Shown: piece by piece, positions 33,863 through 42,357 of the stretch
Layout of the letters: every line of letters starts with the position of its first letter
Position numbering within the stretch: the first letter of the stretch is position 1
NCBI GenBank assembly: GCA_031180725.1
Contig: JAPSLO010000002.1
Coordinates: forward strand, 372,001 to 436,000
Reading direction: 5' to 3'
Origin: Roseomonas sp.
Lineage (GTDB): Bacteria; Pseudomonadota; Alphaproteobacteria; Acetobacterales; Acetobacteraceae
Length of the DNA: 64,000 bases
Notes under the pieces: generated by a model
Seen by the model: the letters and a program-made list of their open reading frames with translations, nothing else
The model's database searches: none
What the model was told of the DNA's origin: nothing
Made by a program: the position numbers and the translations under genes

Positions 33863-34987
33863 ATGGACTTCGCGCTGACACCTACCCAGGAAGCCTTCCT
33901 GGAAACGGTGGACCGCTTCGTCGCGCGCCATCTGCCGCCGGAGGAAGTGCGCCGCCGCGACCGGCTGCACATCCCGCCCTATGACCTGCTGCCCGCCATG
34001 GGCGAGGCCGGCTTCTTCCGCCTGGCCCTGCCGGCGGAACATGGGGGGTTGGGCGAGGATTGGCGCAGCCTGGCGCTGGTGCAGGAACGGCTCGGCAGGC
34101 ACGCCTATATGGCGGCGTCGATCCTGAACCGGGTGGTCGGCTTCGGCATCGCCTCCGTGCTCAGCTACGGCAGCGCTGCGCAGAAGGCGGCGCTGCTGCC
34201 GAAGCTGGCGGAAGGGCGGCTGCTGATCTCGCTGGCGCTGACCGAACCGGGCGCCGGCACCGATGCCGCCGCCGTCACCACCCGCGCGGAACGCATCCCC
34301 GGGGGCTGGCGCATCACCGGCCGGAAAAGTTGGATCAGCGATGCCGGCGGCGCGGACTACCTGCTGGTGGTCGCCCGGACAGGGGAGGCGATCTCGCTCT
34401 TCCTGGTGCCGCCCGGCACGCCGGGCATCGCGATGACGGAACTGCCGAAGATCGGCAATCACGCCATGCCGTCCTGGGATATCGGTTTCGATGCGGTGGA
34501 AGTGCCCGAGGATGCGCTGATGGGCGAGGAAGGACGCGGCTTCCGCCACCTGATGTCCACACTCCATGCCTCGCGCGCTTCCATGGCCGCCACCGTCGCC
34601 GGCTGCGCGCAGGCGGCGCTGGATTGCGCACTCGCCCATGCGAAGGAACGCCACCAGTTCGGCCGCCCGATCGGCAGCAACCAGGTCATCCGCCACCGCC
34701 TGGCGGATATGCAGATGCGCGTGGACCAATCGCGGCTGATGGTGCGCCACCTGGGCTGGCTGATCGCCACCGGCCAGAACTGCCGGCGAGAGGCCGCGCA
34801 GGCCAAGGTCATCGCCACTGAATGCCTGCAATACGTCACGCATCACGGCATGCAGATCCTCGCCTCCGCCGGCTATGCGGCGGAAAGCGACATGCAGCGC
34901 TACTGGCGCGACGCGCGGCTCTACAGCTTCGGCGAGGGCACCAACGAGATCCTGCGCGACCTCATCGCGCGTGAGATGGGATTGTGA
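33863..34987 (+). CDS. Acyl-CoA dehydrogenase family flavoprotein
   Basis: A 374-residue FAD enzyme. Recognised stretches are ALTEPGAGTDAAAV (FAD/substrate binding), KSWISDAGGADYLLV, ERHQFGRPIGSNQ and, near the C-terminus, YSFGEGTNEILRDLIAREMG, which carries the catalytic-base region of the family. The ATG at 33863 gives normal family length. It is followed by an overlapping amidohydrolase and then an acid-CoA ligase. The ligase would make the CoA ester and this enzyme would desaturate it. The acyl substrate is unknown. Confidence 0.88.
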   Translation: MDFALTPTQEAFLETVDRFVARHLPPEEVRRRDRLHIPPYDLLPAMGEAGFFRLALPAEHGGLGEDWRSLALVQERLGRHAYMAASILNRVVGFGIASVLSYGSAAQKAALLPKLAEGRLLISLALTEPGAGTDAAAVTTRAERIPGGWRITGRKSWISDAGGADYLLVVARTGEAISLFLVPPGTPGIAMTELPKIGNHAMPSWDIGFDAVEVPEDALMGEEGRGFRHLMSTLHASRASMAATVAGCAQAALDCALAHAKERHQFGRPIGSNQVIRHRLADMQMRVDQSRLMVRHLGWLIATGQNCRREAAQAKVIATECLQYVTHHGMQILASAGYAAESDMQRYWRDARLYSFGEGTNEILRDLIAREMGL

Positions 34988-34989
34988 GC

Positions 34990-35850
34990 ATGGACGAGCC
35001 GATCAAGGCCATCGACACCGTCGTCAACATCTGGACGAAGGAGGCGCTGGCCAACCGCCCTGACCGCACAGCCTTCTATCGCGGCAAGATCGGCGTGTCG
35101 CAGGAGACCTTCGAGGGCATCAGCCTGGAGGAGATGCTGCGCCGCATGGATGCGGCGAATATCGAACGTGCCTTCCTGATCGCCGCCAAGGTCGGCGTGA
35201 AGTGGCACCCCGCCTGCTACCATGTGCCCTATGAGCTGGTGGCGGAGGCGGTGCGGCAATACCCGGACCGCTTCTCCGGCCTCGCCGGCCTTGATCCCAC
35301 GGAAGGCATGAACGGCGTGCGCGCGCTGGAACGCGCGGTGAAGGAGCACGGCTTCATCGGCGCGCATTTCTACCCGCATTGGTACGAGCTGCCGCCCGAC
35401 CATGCGAAGTGGTACCCCTTCTACGCGAAATGCGTGGAGCTGGACATTCCCGTGCAGCTCCAGGTCGGCCAGTCGCTGGTCTACGACACCAGCCATCCCC
35501 TGCGTTCCGTCGGCCGGCCGATCGCGCTGGATGCGGTGGCCTGCGACTTCCCCGAGCTGAAGATCATCGGGATCCATGTCGGCATCCCCTGGACCGAGGA
35601 GATGATCGCCATGGCCTGGAAGCACCCCAACGTCTTCATCGGCTCCGACGCGCACAGCCCGAAATACTGGCCGGAGAGCTTCGTGCGCTACATCAACAGC
35701 TACGGCCAGGACAAGGTGCTGTTCGGCACCGACTTCCCCGTGCTGGGCTTCGAACGCACGCGTGCCGAGGTCGATGCGCTGGGCCTGCGCCCCGGCCCGC
35801 TGCGCAAGTTCCTGCGCGACAATGCGCTGCGCGTGTACAAGCTGGCATGA
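34990..35850 (+). CDS. Amidohydrolase-2 family (TIM-barrel decarboxylase/hydrolase-like)
   Basis: A 286-residue protein of the amidohydrolase 2 family. The C-terminal metal region is seen in IIGIHVGIPWTEEM, FIGSDAHSPKYW and LFGTDFPVLGFERT. The usual N-terminal DxHxH is replaced by DTVVNIWTK, so the first metal ligands look altered. Such proteins are often decarboxylases or hydrolases of aromatic or organic acids. The ATG at 34990 is chosen; a GTG at 34984 would overlap the previous stop. It is the middle gene of a three-gene operon. Confidence 0.75.
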   Translation: MDEPIKAIDTVVNIWTKEALANRPDRTAFYRGKIGVSQETFEGISLEEMLRRMDAANIERAFLIAAKVGVKWHPACYHVPYELVAEAVRQYPDRFSGLAGLDPTEGMNGVRALERAVKEHGFIGAHFYPHWYELPPDHAKWYPFYAKCVELDIPVQLQVGQSLVYDTSHPLRSVGRPIALDAVACDFPELKIIGIHVGIPWTEEMIAMAWKHPNVFIGSDAHSPKYWPESFVRYINSYGQDKVLFGTDFPVLGFERTRAEVDALGLRPGPLRKFLRDNALRVYKLA

Positions 35851-37346
35851 TGAATTTGGCCGATGCGCTGGCGCATCACGCCAGCGCCCGCCCGGACCGG
35901 CCGGCCATCATCGCCGGCGACCGCGTGGTGTTCTACCGCGACCTGGATCGGCAGGTGCGCCGCTGGGCAGCGCATCTTGCCGGCAGCGGCGCGCGACGCG
36001 GCGAGGTGCTGGGCGTTGCGCTGCGTGACTCCATCGAGCATCTGCTGGCGCTCTACGCCGCGGCGCGCATGGGCGCGGTGGCGCTGCCGATGGACTGGCG
36101 CTGGACCGATGCCGAGCGCGCCGCCGTCGCGCGGCATTTCGGCGCGAAGCTGATGCTCGCCGAGCCCGACGCCGCGCCGCTGCCGGGTCTGGCCTGCCTG
36201 CCGGTGGACGCGGCCTTCCTGGCCGCGGTGGAAGCGGCACCCGCCGACCTGCCCTTCCCCGAAGGGCCGGACTGCGCGGAGATGCCGCTGCTGCTCTCGC
36301 TTTCCTCCGGCACCACGGGGCGGCCGAAGGGGCCTGTGGTGACGCACCAGCAGTTCCTGCGGCGCTTCTGGACCCACTGGATCGACCTCGGCCTGAATGC
36401 GCGGGAGACCTATGTCTCCGCGACACCGCTCTATTTCGGCGGTGGCCGCACCTTCTGCATGTCGCTGCTCTTCTGCGGCGGCACCGCCATCATTTTCCCG
36501 CCGCCCTTCAAGCCGCACGAATTGGCGGCGGAGATTGAGAGGCGTGGCGCGACCTCGGCCTTTCTCGTGCCCACCCAGCTTCGCCGCCTGCTGGACCTGC
36601 CGGAGGAAGCCTGCGCGCCGCTGCGCCGCATGCGGCTGCTGCTTTCCTCCGGCGCACCGCTGCATCCATGGGAAAGGCTGGCGATCCGCGACAAGCTCTG
36701 CCCGAACTTCCACGAATATTACGCCTCCACCGAAGGCGGCGGCGTCTCGCTGCTGCGGCCGGAAGAGATGGACCGCCATCCGGACAGCGTCGGCCGCCCG
36801 GTCTTCGGCGTGGAGGTCGCGATCCTCGACGATGAGGGCCGCCCCCTGCCCGCCGGCGAGGTCGGCCGGCTTGCCTATCGCGGCCCCGGCGTGGCGCGCG
36901 GCTTCCACAACGACCCCGAAGCCAGCGCGGAAGCCTTCCTGGATGGCTGGTTCCTGCCCGGCGACCTGGCAGCGGTGGACGAGGCCGGCTTCGTCTTCCT
37001 CAAGGGCCGCCGCAAGGACCTCATCATCCGCGGCGGGGTGAACATCTACCCGGTGGAAATCGAGTCCGTCCTGCTCTCCGACCCACGCCTGGCGGAAGCC
37101 GCCGTGGTGGGCTGGCCATCGGCTGATATGGGCGAGGAAGTGGCCGCCTTCGTGGTGCCGCGCGCCGGCATGTCACCGCCCGCCGAGGCCGAGCTGATCG
37201 CGCTCTGTGCCGGTCGCCTGGCGCCCTACAAGGTGCCGCGTGGCGTCTTCACGCTGCCCGACCTGCCGCGCAACAGCGCGGGCAAGGTGGTGAAGACGGA
37301 TCTTGCTGCAAGGCTCACGGCAATCGAGGGCCGGCGGGGCGGATAG
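35847..37346 (+). CDS. AMP-dependent acid-CoA ligase
   Basis: A 499-residue adenylating enzyme. The P-loop-like motif is LLSLSSGTTGRPKGPV, the A5 region EYYASTEGGG, the A7/A8 region DGWFLPGDLAAVDEAG and GRRKDLIIRGGVNIYP, and the C-terminal lysine lies in LPRNSAGKVVK. It forms acyl-CoA from a free acid, ATP and CoA. The ATG overlaps the amidohydrolase stop; a second ATG follows at once. Fatty or aromatic acid specificity cannot be determined. It converges on the LysR gene. Confidence 0.88.
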   Translation: MMNLADALAHHASARPDRPAIIAGDRVVFYRDLDRQVRRWAAHLAGSGARRGEVLGVALRDSIEHLLALYAAARMGAVALPMDWRWTDAERAAVARHFGAKLMLAEPDAAPLPGLACLPVDAAFLAAVEAAPADLPFPEGPDCAEMPLLLSLSSGTTGRPKGPVVTHQQFLRRFWTHWIDLGLNARETYVSATPLYFGGGRTFCMSLLFCGGTAIIFPPPFKPHELAAEIERRGATSAFLVPTQLRRLLDLPEEACAPLRRMRLLLSSGAPLHPWERLAIRDKLCPNFHEYYASTEGGGVSLLRPEEMDRHPDSVGRPVFGVEVAILDDEGRPLPAGEVGRLAYRGPGVARGFHNDPEASAEAFLDGWFLPGDLAAVDEAGFVFLKGRRKDLIIRGGVNIYPVEIESVLLSDPRLAEAAVVGWPSADMGEEVAAFVVPRAGMSPPAEAELIALCAGRLAPYKVPRGVFTLPDLPRNSAGKVVKTDLAARLTAIEGRRGG

Positions 37347-37376
37347 GCCCGGGCAGCGGTCTGGGGACCACGCCCC

Positions 37377-38324
37377 TCACGCCAGCTCCCAGGGCGCGCC
37401 TTCCGTCTCCGCACAGGCGGCGACCTGTGTCTGGATCAGCCCGCGCAGGGCCAGTTCCGCCCGGTTCAGCGGGCGGGTGGCGGGATAGGCGAGGGAGATC
37501 ACGCGCTCCAGCACCGGATCGGTGATGCGCATCGCCGCCAGCAGCCCGGCGCGGATTTCCGGCAAGAAGGTGCCATAGGGCAGGATGCTGACGCAGCGCC
37601 CTTCCAGCAGCAGCGGGCGCAAGGTCGCGGTGGCCGGCACCTCGCAGGTGACATGCAGCGCGCAACCCGCGGCCTCCGCTGCCTGGGCTATCAGCCGCGG
37701 CAGGGCAGCGGGCGCAACGCCAGGCATGGCAAAGGGCAGACCCTCCAGCGCGGCGAAAGGCACAGTCCCGCCGGGGCGCGCCCCACCGCCCGCCGCGGGG
37801 CCCCGCTCCACCAGCAGCATCGGCTCGCGGGCCAGCGCCTCGCCACGTACTGCGCGGTGGCGCTCCGGCAGGTCGCGCAGCAAGGCCAGATCGCAATCGC
37901 CCTGCGCCACGCAATCCACCAGCGTGTCGCTCAGCGCCTCGATCACCGCGATGCGCAGGCCGGGCAGGCGCTGTGCCGCCGCTTCAAGGAGGGCGGCGCC
38001 CAGCAGATTGCCCAGGCTCGGTGTCATTCCCAGCACCACCCGGCCACGTGGCGCCGCCGGGTCGCCCAGATCCCGCATGGCCCCACACAGCGCATCGAAG
38101 TCGCGGATCAGCAATTGGGCACGGCGCAGCAGTTCCTGGCCCGCCGCGGTGGGGGCGATGCCACGGGAATGGCGCACCAGCAGCGGCACGCCGAATTCCG
38201 CTTCCAGCTTGCGGATCGCCAGGCCCAGGGCGGGCTGCGCCACGGCCAACCGCTCCGCCGCGCGGGTCAGGCTCTCGGCCTCCACCGCCGCCACGAAGTA
38301 GCGGAGCTGCCGGATATCGGCCAC
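37377..38324 (-). CDS. LysR-family transcriptional regulator
   Basis: A 315-residue regulator. The N-terminal winged helix starts MADIRQLRYFVAAVEAESLT and contains AQPALGLAIRKLEAEFGVPL. The effector domain begins near GRVVLGMTPSLGNLL. It diverges from the TPP-enzyme gene with a 152-base intergenic region, the classic LysR arrangement, so it probably activates that gene and the following Bug receptor in response to their substrate. Confidence 0.9.
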   Translation of the reverse strand: MADIRQLRYFVAAVEAESLTRAAERLAVAQPALGLAIRKLEAEFGVPLLVRHSRGIAPTAAGQELLRRAQLLIRDFDALCGAMRDLGDPAAPRGRVVLGMTPSLGNLLGAALLEAAAQRLPGLRIAVIEALSDTLVDCVAQGDCDLALLRDLPERHRAVRGEALAREPMLLVERGPAAGGGARPGGTVPFAALEGLPFAMPGVAPAALPRLIAQAAEAAGCALHVTCEVPATATLRPLLLEGRCVSILPYGTFLPEIRAGLLAAMRITDPVLERVISLAYPATRPLNRAELALRGLIQTQVAACAETEGAPWELA

Positions 38325-38383
38325 GTCCTGCCTGCCCTCCCCGGCCTGCAGCCTATCGCCCGGCGCACCGGGCAGCCAGACAG

Positions 38384-38456
38384 GAACGCTCTGGCAGCCA
38401 AGCCGGAACGCTTCTGGTCATCGCCATCCGCTCTGCCAAGCTTCCCGCCAGAAGGT
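38384..38456. promoter_or_regulatory. Candidate LysR binding region
   Basis: The divergent region between the regulator and the TPP-enzyme gene contains GGAACGCTCTGG and, 26 bases further on, GGAACGCTTCTGG as near-direct repeats. It also has the inverted pair CTTCTGG and CCAGAAG. Repeats of this kind are plausible regulator sites. Confidence 0.35.
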
Positions 38457-38476
38457 ATCAGGGAGGAGCGGCCGCC

Positions 38477-40288
38477 ATGCCACGCGACGAGGCGCCGGGG
38501 CGCCAGGCGGAAGCCATGGACCGGCCAGTGCCGGACCGGGCGAATGATCCGCGCCTCTTCGGCAGCGATGCCCTGGCGGAGCTGCTGCGCGCACTGGACA
38601 TCCCCTTCATCGCCCTGAACCCTGGTGCCAGCTATCGCGGCCTGCATGACAGCCTGGTGAACCGGCTGGGTAATACCGCGCCGCAGATGCTGATCTGCCT
38701 GCATGAGGAACACGCCGTCGCCCTGGCGCATGGCTGGTTCAAGGTGACCGGCCGGCCGATGGCGGCGGCGCTGCACAGCAATGTCGGGCTGATGCACGGC
38801 ACCATGGGCATCTTCAACGCCTGGTGCGACCGCGTGCCGGTGCTGGTACTGGGCGCGACGGGTCCTGTGGACGCGGCGCGGCGCCGGCCCTGGATCGACT
38901 GGATCCATACCGCGCAGGACCAGGGCGCGCTGGTCCGCCCCTATGTGAAGTTCGACGCGCAGCCGGCTTCCGTGCCGGCGGCCCAGGAAGCGCTGCTGCG
39001 CGCCTGGCAGATCATGGCCAGCATGCCGCCCGGCCCGGTCTATGTGAACCTGGACGCCGCCCTGCAGGAGGAGGCGCTACCCGCCCTGCCACCGCTGCCG
39101 GAGGTGGCACGCTATGCTCCGCCGCCGCCTTCCGCGCCGGACCCCGGCCTGCTGGCGCGCGCCGCCACCCTGCTGGCGCAGGCGCAGCGCCCGGTGATCC
39201 TGGTAGGCCGCGTGGGGCGCGACGAGGCCGGCTGGCAGGATCGGGTCACGCTGGCGGAACAGCTCGGCGCCCAGGTGGCAACGGACCTGAAACTGGGGGC
39301 CGGCTTCCCCACCGCCCATCCGCTGCATATCGCCCCGCCCGCCACGTTCCCTGGCCCCGCGCTTATGCAGGCGCTGAAGATGGCCGACGTGATTCTCTCG
39401 CTGGACTGGGTGGATCTGGGCGGCACGCTGCGCGCCGCCGGCGCGGAGACCGGGCCGCGCGTCATCCAGGTCTCACCGGACCAGCGGGTGCATAATGGCT
39501 GGAGCTTCGATCATGGCGGGCTGCCGCCGGCCGATCTCTATTTCGACACCGCGCCGGATCTGGTGGTGGCCGCCTTGCTGAAGGCTCTGCCTGCCAGCAC
39601 CGCCGCCAGGCCGGCCCCGGCCTCCGCGCCAAGACCGCTGCCGGAGCCGGCGATGGTGGGCGAACCGACCCTCGCCTCCGTTGCCGCGGCGCTGCGCCGC
39701 GCGACCACGGGCAAGGTGGTCACGCTGATCCGCGTGCCGATCGGCTGGGATGGTGGGCTGTGGCACTTCGATGCGCCGCTCGATTATCTCGGTCAGGATG
39801 GCGGGGCCGGCGTGGGCAGCGGGCCCGGCATGGCGGTGGGCGCGGCGCTGGCACTGCGCGGCAGCGGGCGGCTGCCCGTGGCGATCCTGGGCGATGGCGA
39901 CACGGCGATGGGGCTCAGCGCGCTCTGGACCGCCGCGCATTACCGCCTGCCGCTGCTCGTCATCGTCGCCAACAACCGCTCCTTCTTCAATGACGAGGTC
40001 CATCAGGAACGCGTCGCCCGCGCCCGCGGCCGGCCGGTGGAGAACAAATGGGTCGGCCAGTCCATCGCCGATCCGGACCCCGATTTCGCTACCCTCGCCC
40101 GTGGCTTCGGCCTGCATGGCATCGGCCCCGTCTCGGATGCCGCCGCGCTGGACGCCGCCTTGGCGGAAGCCGTGGCGCTGGTGGAATCCGGCCGCGCGGT
40201 GGTGGTCGATGCCCGCGTGGCGGGAGGCTACGCCAAGGCGATGGAACAGTCGCTGACGCGCGAAGCGGGACATGGCGAGCGCGGCTGA
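38477..40288 (+). CDS. Thiamine pyrophosphate-dependent enzyme (acetolactate synthase/decarboxylase-like)
   Basis: A 603-residue TPP enzyme with the three-domain ALS/benzoylformate-decarboxylase layout. The N-terminal PYR domain carries the catalytic glutamate in ICLHEEHAVALAHG. The central domain spans about residues 215-345. The C-terminal PP domain has the cofactor motif ILGDGDTAMG followed by VIVANNRSFFND. The ATG at 38477 follows GGGAGGAG. It is probably a 2-oxoacid decarboxylase or C-C lyase rather than biosynthetic acetolactate synthase, because no regulatory subunit is adjacent and a Bug receptor follows. The substrate is unknown. Confidence 0.8.
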   Translation: MPRDEAPGRQAEAMDRPVPDRANDPRLFGSDALAELLRALDIPFIALNPGASYRGLHDSLVNRLGNTAPQMLICLHEEHAVALAHGWFKVTGRPMAAALHSNVGLMHGTMGIFNAWCDRVPVLVLGATGPVDAARRRPWIDWIHTAQDQGALVRPYVKFDAQPASVPAAQEALLRAWQIMASMPPGPVYVNLDAALQEEALPALPPLPEVARYAPPPPSAPDPGLLARAATLLAQAQRPVILVGRVGRDEAGWQDRVTLAEQLGAQVATDLKLGAGFPTAHPLHIAPPATFPGPALMQALKMADVILSLDWVDLGGTLRAAGAETGPRVIQVSPDQRVHNGWSFDHGGLPPADLYFDTAPDLVVAALLKALPASTAARPAPASAPRPLPEPAMVGEPTLASVAAALRRATTGKVVTLIRVPIGWDGGLWHFDAPLDYLGQDGGAGVGSGPGMAVGAALALRGSGRLPVAILGDGDTAMGLSALWTAAHYRLPLLVIVANNRSFFNDEVHQERVARARGRPVENKWVGQSIADPDPDFATLARGFGLHGIGPVSDAAALDAALAEAVALVESGRAVVVDARVAGGYAKAMEQSLTREAGHGERG

Positions 40289-40357
40289 GCCGCCGCGCAT
40301 CGAAAGTACCAGACCGGGCAGCAAGGCCGGCAGGAACCCAAGGGAGGAGTTGAGCGC

Positions 40358-41374
40358 ATGCGCGAGGAGGAATCGCCCGTTCCGGCCCTGAGGCGGCGCA
40401 CCCTGGCCGGGCTACTGCTGGCCGCCCCGGCCCTGCTGCCCCGCGCCGGGCGCGCCCAGGGCAGCGCCCGCCCGCAATGGCCGGCGGATCGCCCGGTGCG
40501 GCTGATCGTGCCGCTGGCGGCCGGCGGTACCGCCGATTTCCTCGCCCGCCATCTGGCGGCGCGCATGCAGGAGATCACCGGCCAGTCCTTCGTGGTGGAG
40601 AATCGCACCGGCGGCGGCGGCACCGTGGGCTGGCAGGCCGTGGCGCGCGCCGCGCCGGATGCCACCACCGTGCTGGTGATGGACAATTCCCTTTCCATCG
40701 CCGCCGCCGCGGGGCGCGAGCTGGGCTTCGACGCCAGGCAGGATCTGGAGCCGGTGGCGATGCTGGCGCAGTTCCCGCCCATCATGTCCGTCCATCCGAG
40801 CCTGCCGGTGCAGGACCTGCCGGGCTTCATCGAATACGCAAAGGCACGGCCCGAGCGGGTCTTCTACGGCTCCGGCGGGATCGGCAGCGTGCCGCATCTG
40901 CAGGTGGAACTGCTGCAGAGCATCACCGGCATCCGGCTGAACCACGTCGCCTATCGCGGCATGGCGCAGGCGGTGACGGACCTGATCGCCGGCCAGGTGC
41001 AGCTCATCTTCCCGGTCTTCCCCACCGCCGCGGCGCAGCTGCGCGACGGTGCGATCAAGCCGCTGGCAGTGGGCACCGCCAGCGCCCGCATCCCGGCCCT
41101 GCCCAACGTGCCGACGGCGCGGGAGCAGGGCGTGGATTTCAACAACCAGGCCTTCTTCGGCATGATGGCGCCGCGCGGCACCACGCCGGCGCAGCTGGCG
41201 GCGATGCAGGCCGTGGTCGCTGCCGCCGCACCCGACGCCGCCTTCCGCCGCCGGCTGGAGGAAATGGGCGCGCTGCTGCCCGACGCCTCCACGCCGCCAT
41301 TCCGCACCATGCTAGAGGATGAGGTGACGCTCTGGACCCGGCTGCTGCGCGAACGCGGCATCAAGGTAGAGTAG
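40358..41374 (+). CDS. Bug-family TTT solute-binding protein 3
   Basis: A 338-residue periplasmic receptor. The leader is LRRRTLAGLLLAAPALLP, ending near RAQ. Bug landmarks are RPVRLIVPLAAGGTADFLAR, VVENRTGGGGTVGWQAVARA and ITGIRLNHVAYRGMAQAVTD. GGGAGGAG precedes the ATG. It lies 69 bases after the TPP-enzyme gene on the same strand and probably delivers that enzyme's substrate or precursor. Confidence 0.9.
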   Translation: MREEESPVPALRRRTLAGLLLAAPALLPRAGRAQGSARPQWPADRPVRLIVPLAAGGTADFLARHLAARMQEITGQSFVVENRTGGGGTVGWQAVARAAPDATTVLVMDNSLSIAAAAGRELGFDARQDLEPVAMLAQFPPIMSVHPSLPVQDLPGFIEYAKARPERVFYGSGGIGSVPHLQVELLQSITGIRLNHVAYRGMAQAVTDLIAGQVQLIFPVFPTAAAQLRDGAIKPLAVGTASARIPALPNVPTAREQGVDFNNQAFFGMMAPRGTTPAQLAAMQAVVAAAAPDAAFRRRLEEMGALLPDASTPPFRTMLEDEVTLWTRLLRERGIKVE

Positions 41375-41398
41375 CGCAGGGGCGAGGCCCCCCGCCTG

Positions 41399-42217
41399 TC
41401 ACCCCGTCGTCTGCGCGCGCCCCGGCCGCCACACCGGATCCGGCGCGCGCCACAGCGCCGTGTCGCGCAGCATGGCGGCCAGCCCTTCGGCCATCGCCTC
41501 GAAGATCGCCTGGCCCTTTTCGGCCGTCGCGGCGCGCGGATCGCCGCGCACACCGGTCACCGGCGCGCGTTCGGCGAAGGACCAGAAACGAGTCGCCGCC
41601 GCATCCCCCGCTGAGAAGCCGCCCGGCGAGACGCTGTTCGCCAGCTGGTCCTGTCGCACCTGGGCGGGGTCGAGGTGCAGCCACAGGCTCGTCTCGCCCT
41701 CGCAGGCGTGCTGGATGCCCGGCTGGGCGGTCAGCGTGGCGCGGATCGCCTCCGGCGCCAGCTTCGTGATGGTGGTGGTCACCACGGGGATGCCGAATTC
41801 ATGCGCCATCTCGCGCGAGGCCACCGCCAGCGGCTCGATATTGCCGCCATGGCTGTTCAGCAGGAACAGGCGCCGGAAGCCGTCGGCCATGATGCTGCGC
41901 GCCACGCAGCGCAGCACGCCGGCGAAGGTGCGATAGTCCAGGCTGATCGTGCCGCCGAAGGGGAAATGATGCTCCGAGAGGCCCGTCCACATGGGCGGCA
42001 GCACCACCGCCGCCGTGGGTGCGGCGCCACCGGCGGAGGGCGTGGTGGCGAGTTCCGCACCGCGCACCGCGACCGCATGGCCGATAAAGGAATCCGTCCA
42101 GACCGGCAGGTGCGGCCCGTGCTGCTCCAGCGCCGCGACCGGCAGCACCACCACCGGGTCGCGCTCTGCCAGTGCCCGCAATTCGGCGGCCGTCATTCTC
42201 TCCCAGCGGACTTCCAT
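41399..42217 (-). CDS. Creatininase-family amidohydrolase
   Basis: A 272-residue metal hydrolase of the creatininase family. The metal-site motifs are present: LEQHGPHLPVWTD, LNSHGGN and ACEGETS. The family hydrolyses cyclic or linear amides, for example creatinine, mycofactocin precursors and formamidopyrimidine-type compounds. It converges on the Bug receptor gene, with a short GGGG/CCCC hairpin in the 24-base gap. It adds another cyclic-amide hydrolase to this 20-kb stretch, though a link to the TPP operon is only positional. Confidence 0.85.
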   Translation of the reverse strand: MEVRWERMTAAELRALAERDPVVVLPVAALEQHGPHLPVWTDSFIGHAVAVRGAELATTPSAGGAAPTAAVVLPPMWTGLSEHHFPFGGTISLDYRTFAGVLRCVARSIMADGFRRLFLLNSHGGNIEPLAVASREMAHEFGIPVVTTTITKLAPEAIRATLTAQPGIQHACEGETSLWLHLDPAQVRQDQLANSVSPGGFSAGDAAATRFWSFAERAPVTGVRGDPRAATAEKGQAIFEAMAEGLAAMLRDTALWRAPDPVWRPGRAQTTG

Positions 42218-42357
42218 GGTGGTCTGCCTCCTCGCAACGCCGGTCTATTCAGACCCGAAGCGATGCCGAGGCAAGCACCCCCACCCCGGCCAACCTGCGG
42301 CCTCCGACGCCATTGGCGTCAAAGCCCCCGCTGGCGGGGAGAGGAGAAGAAGGCGCG

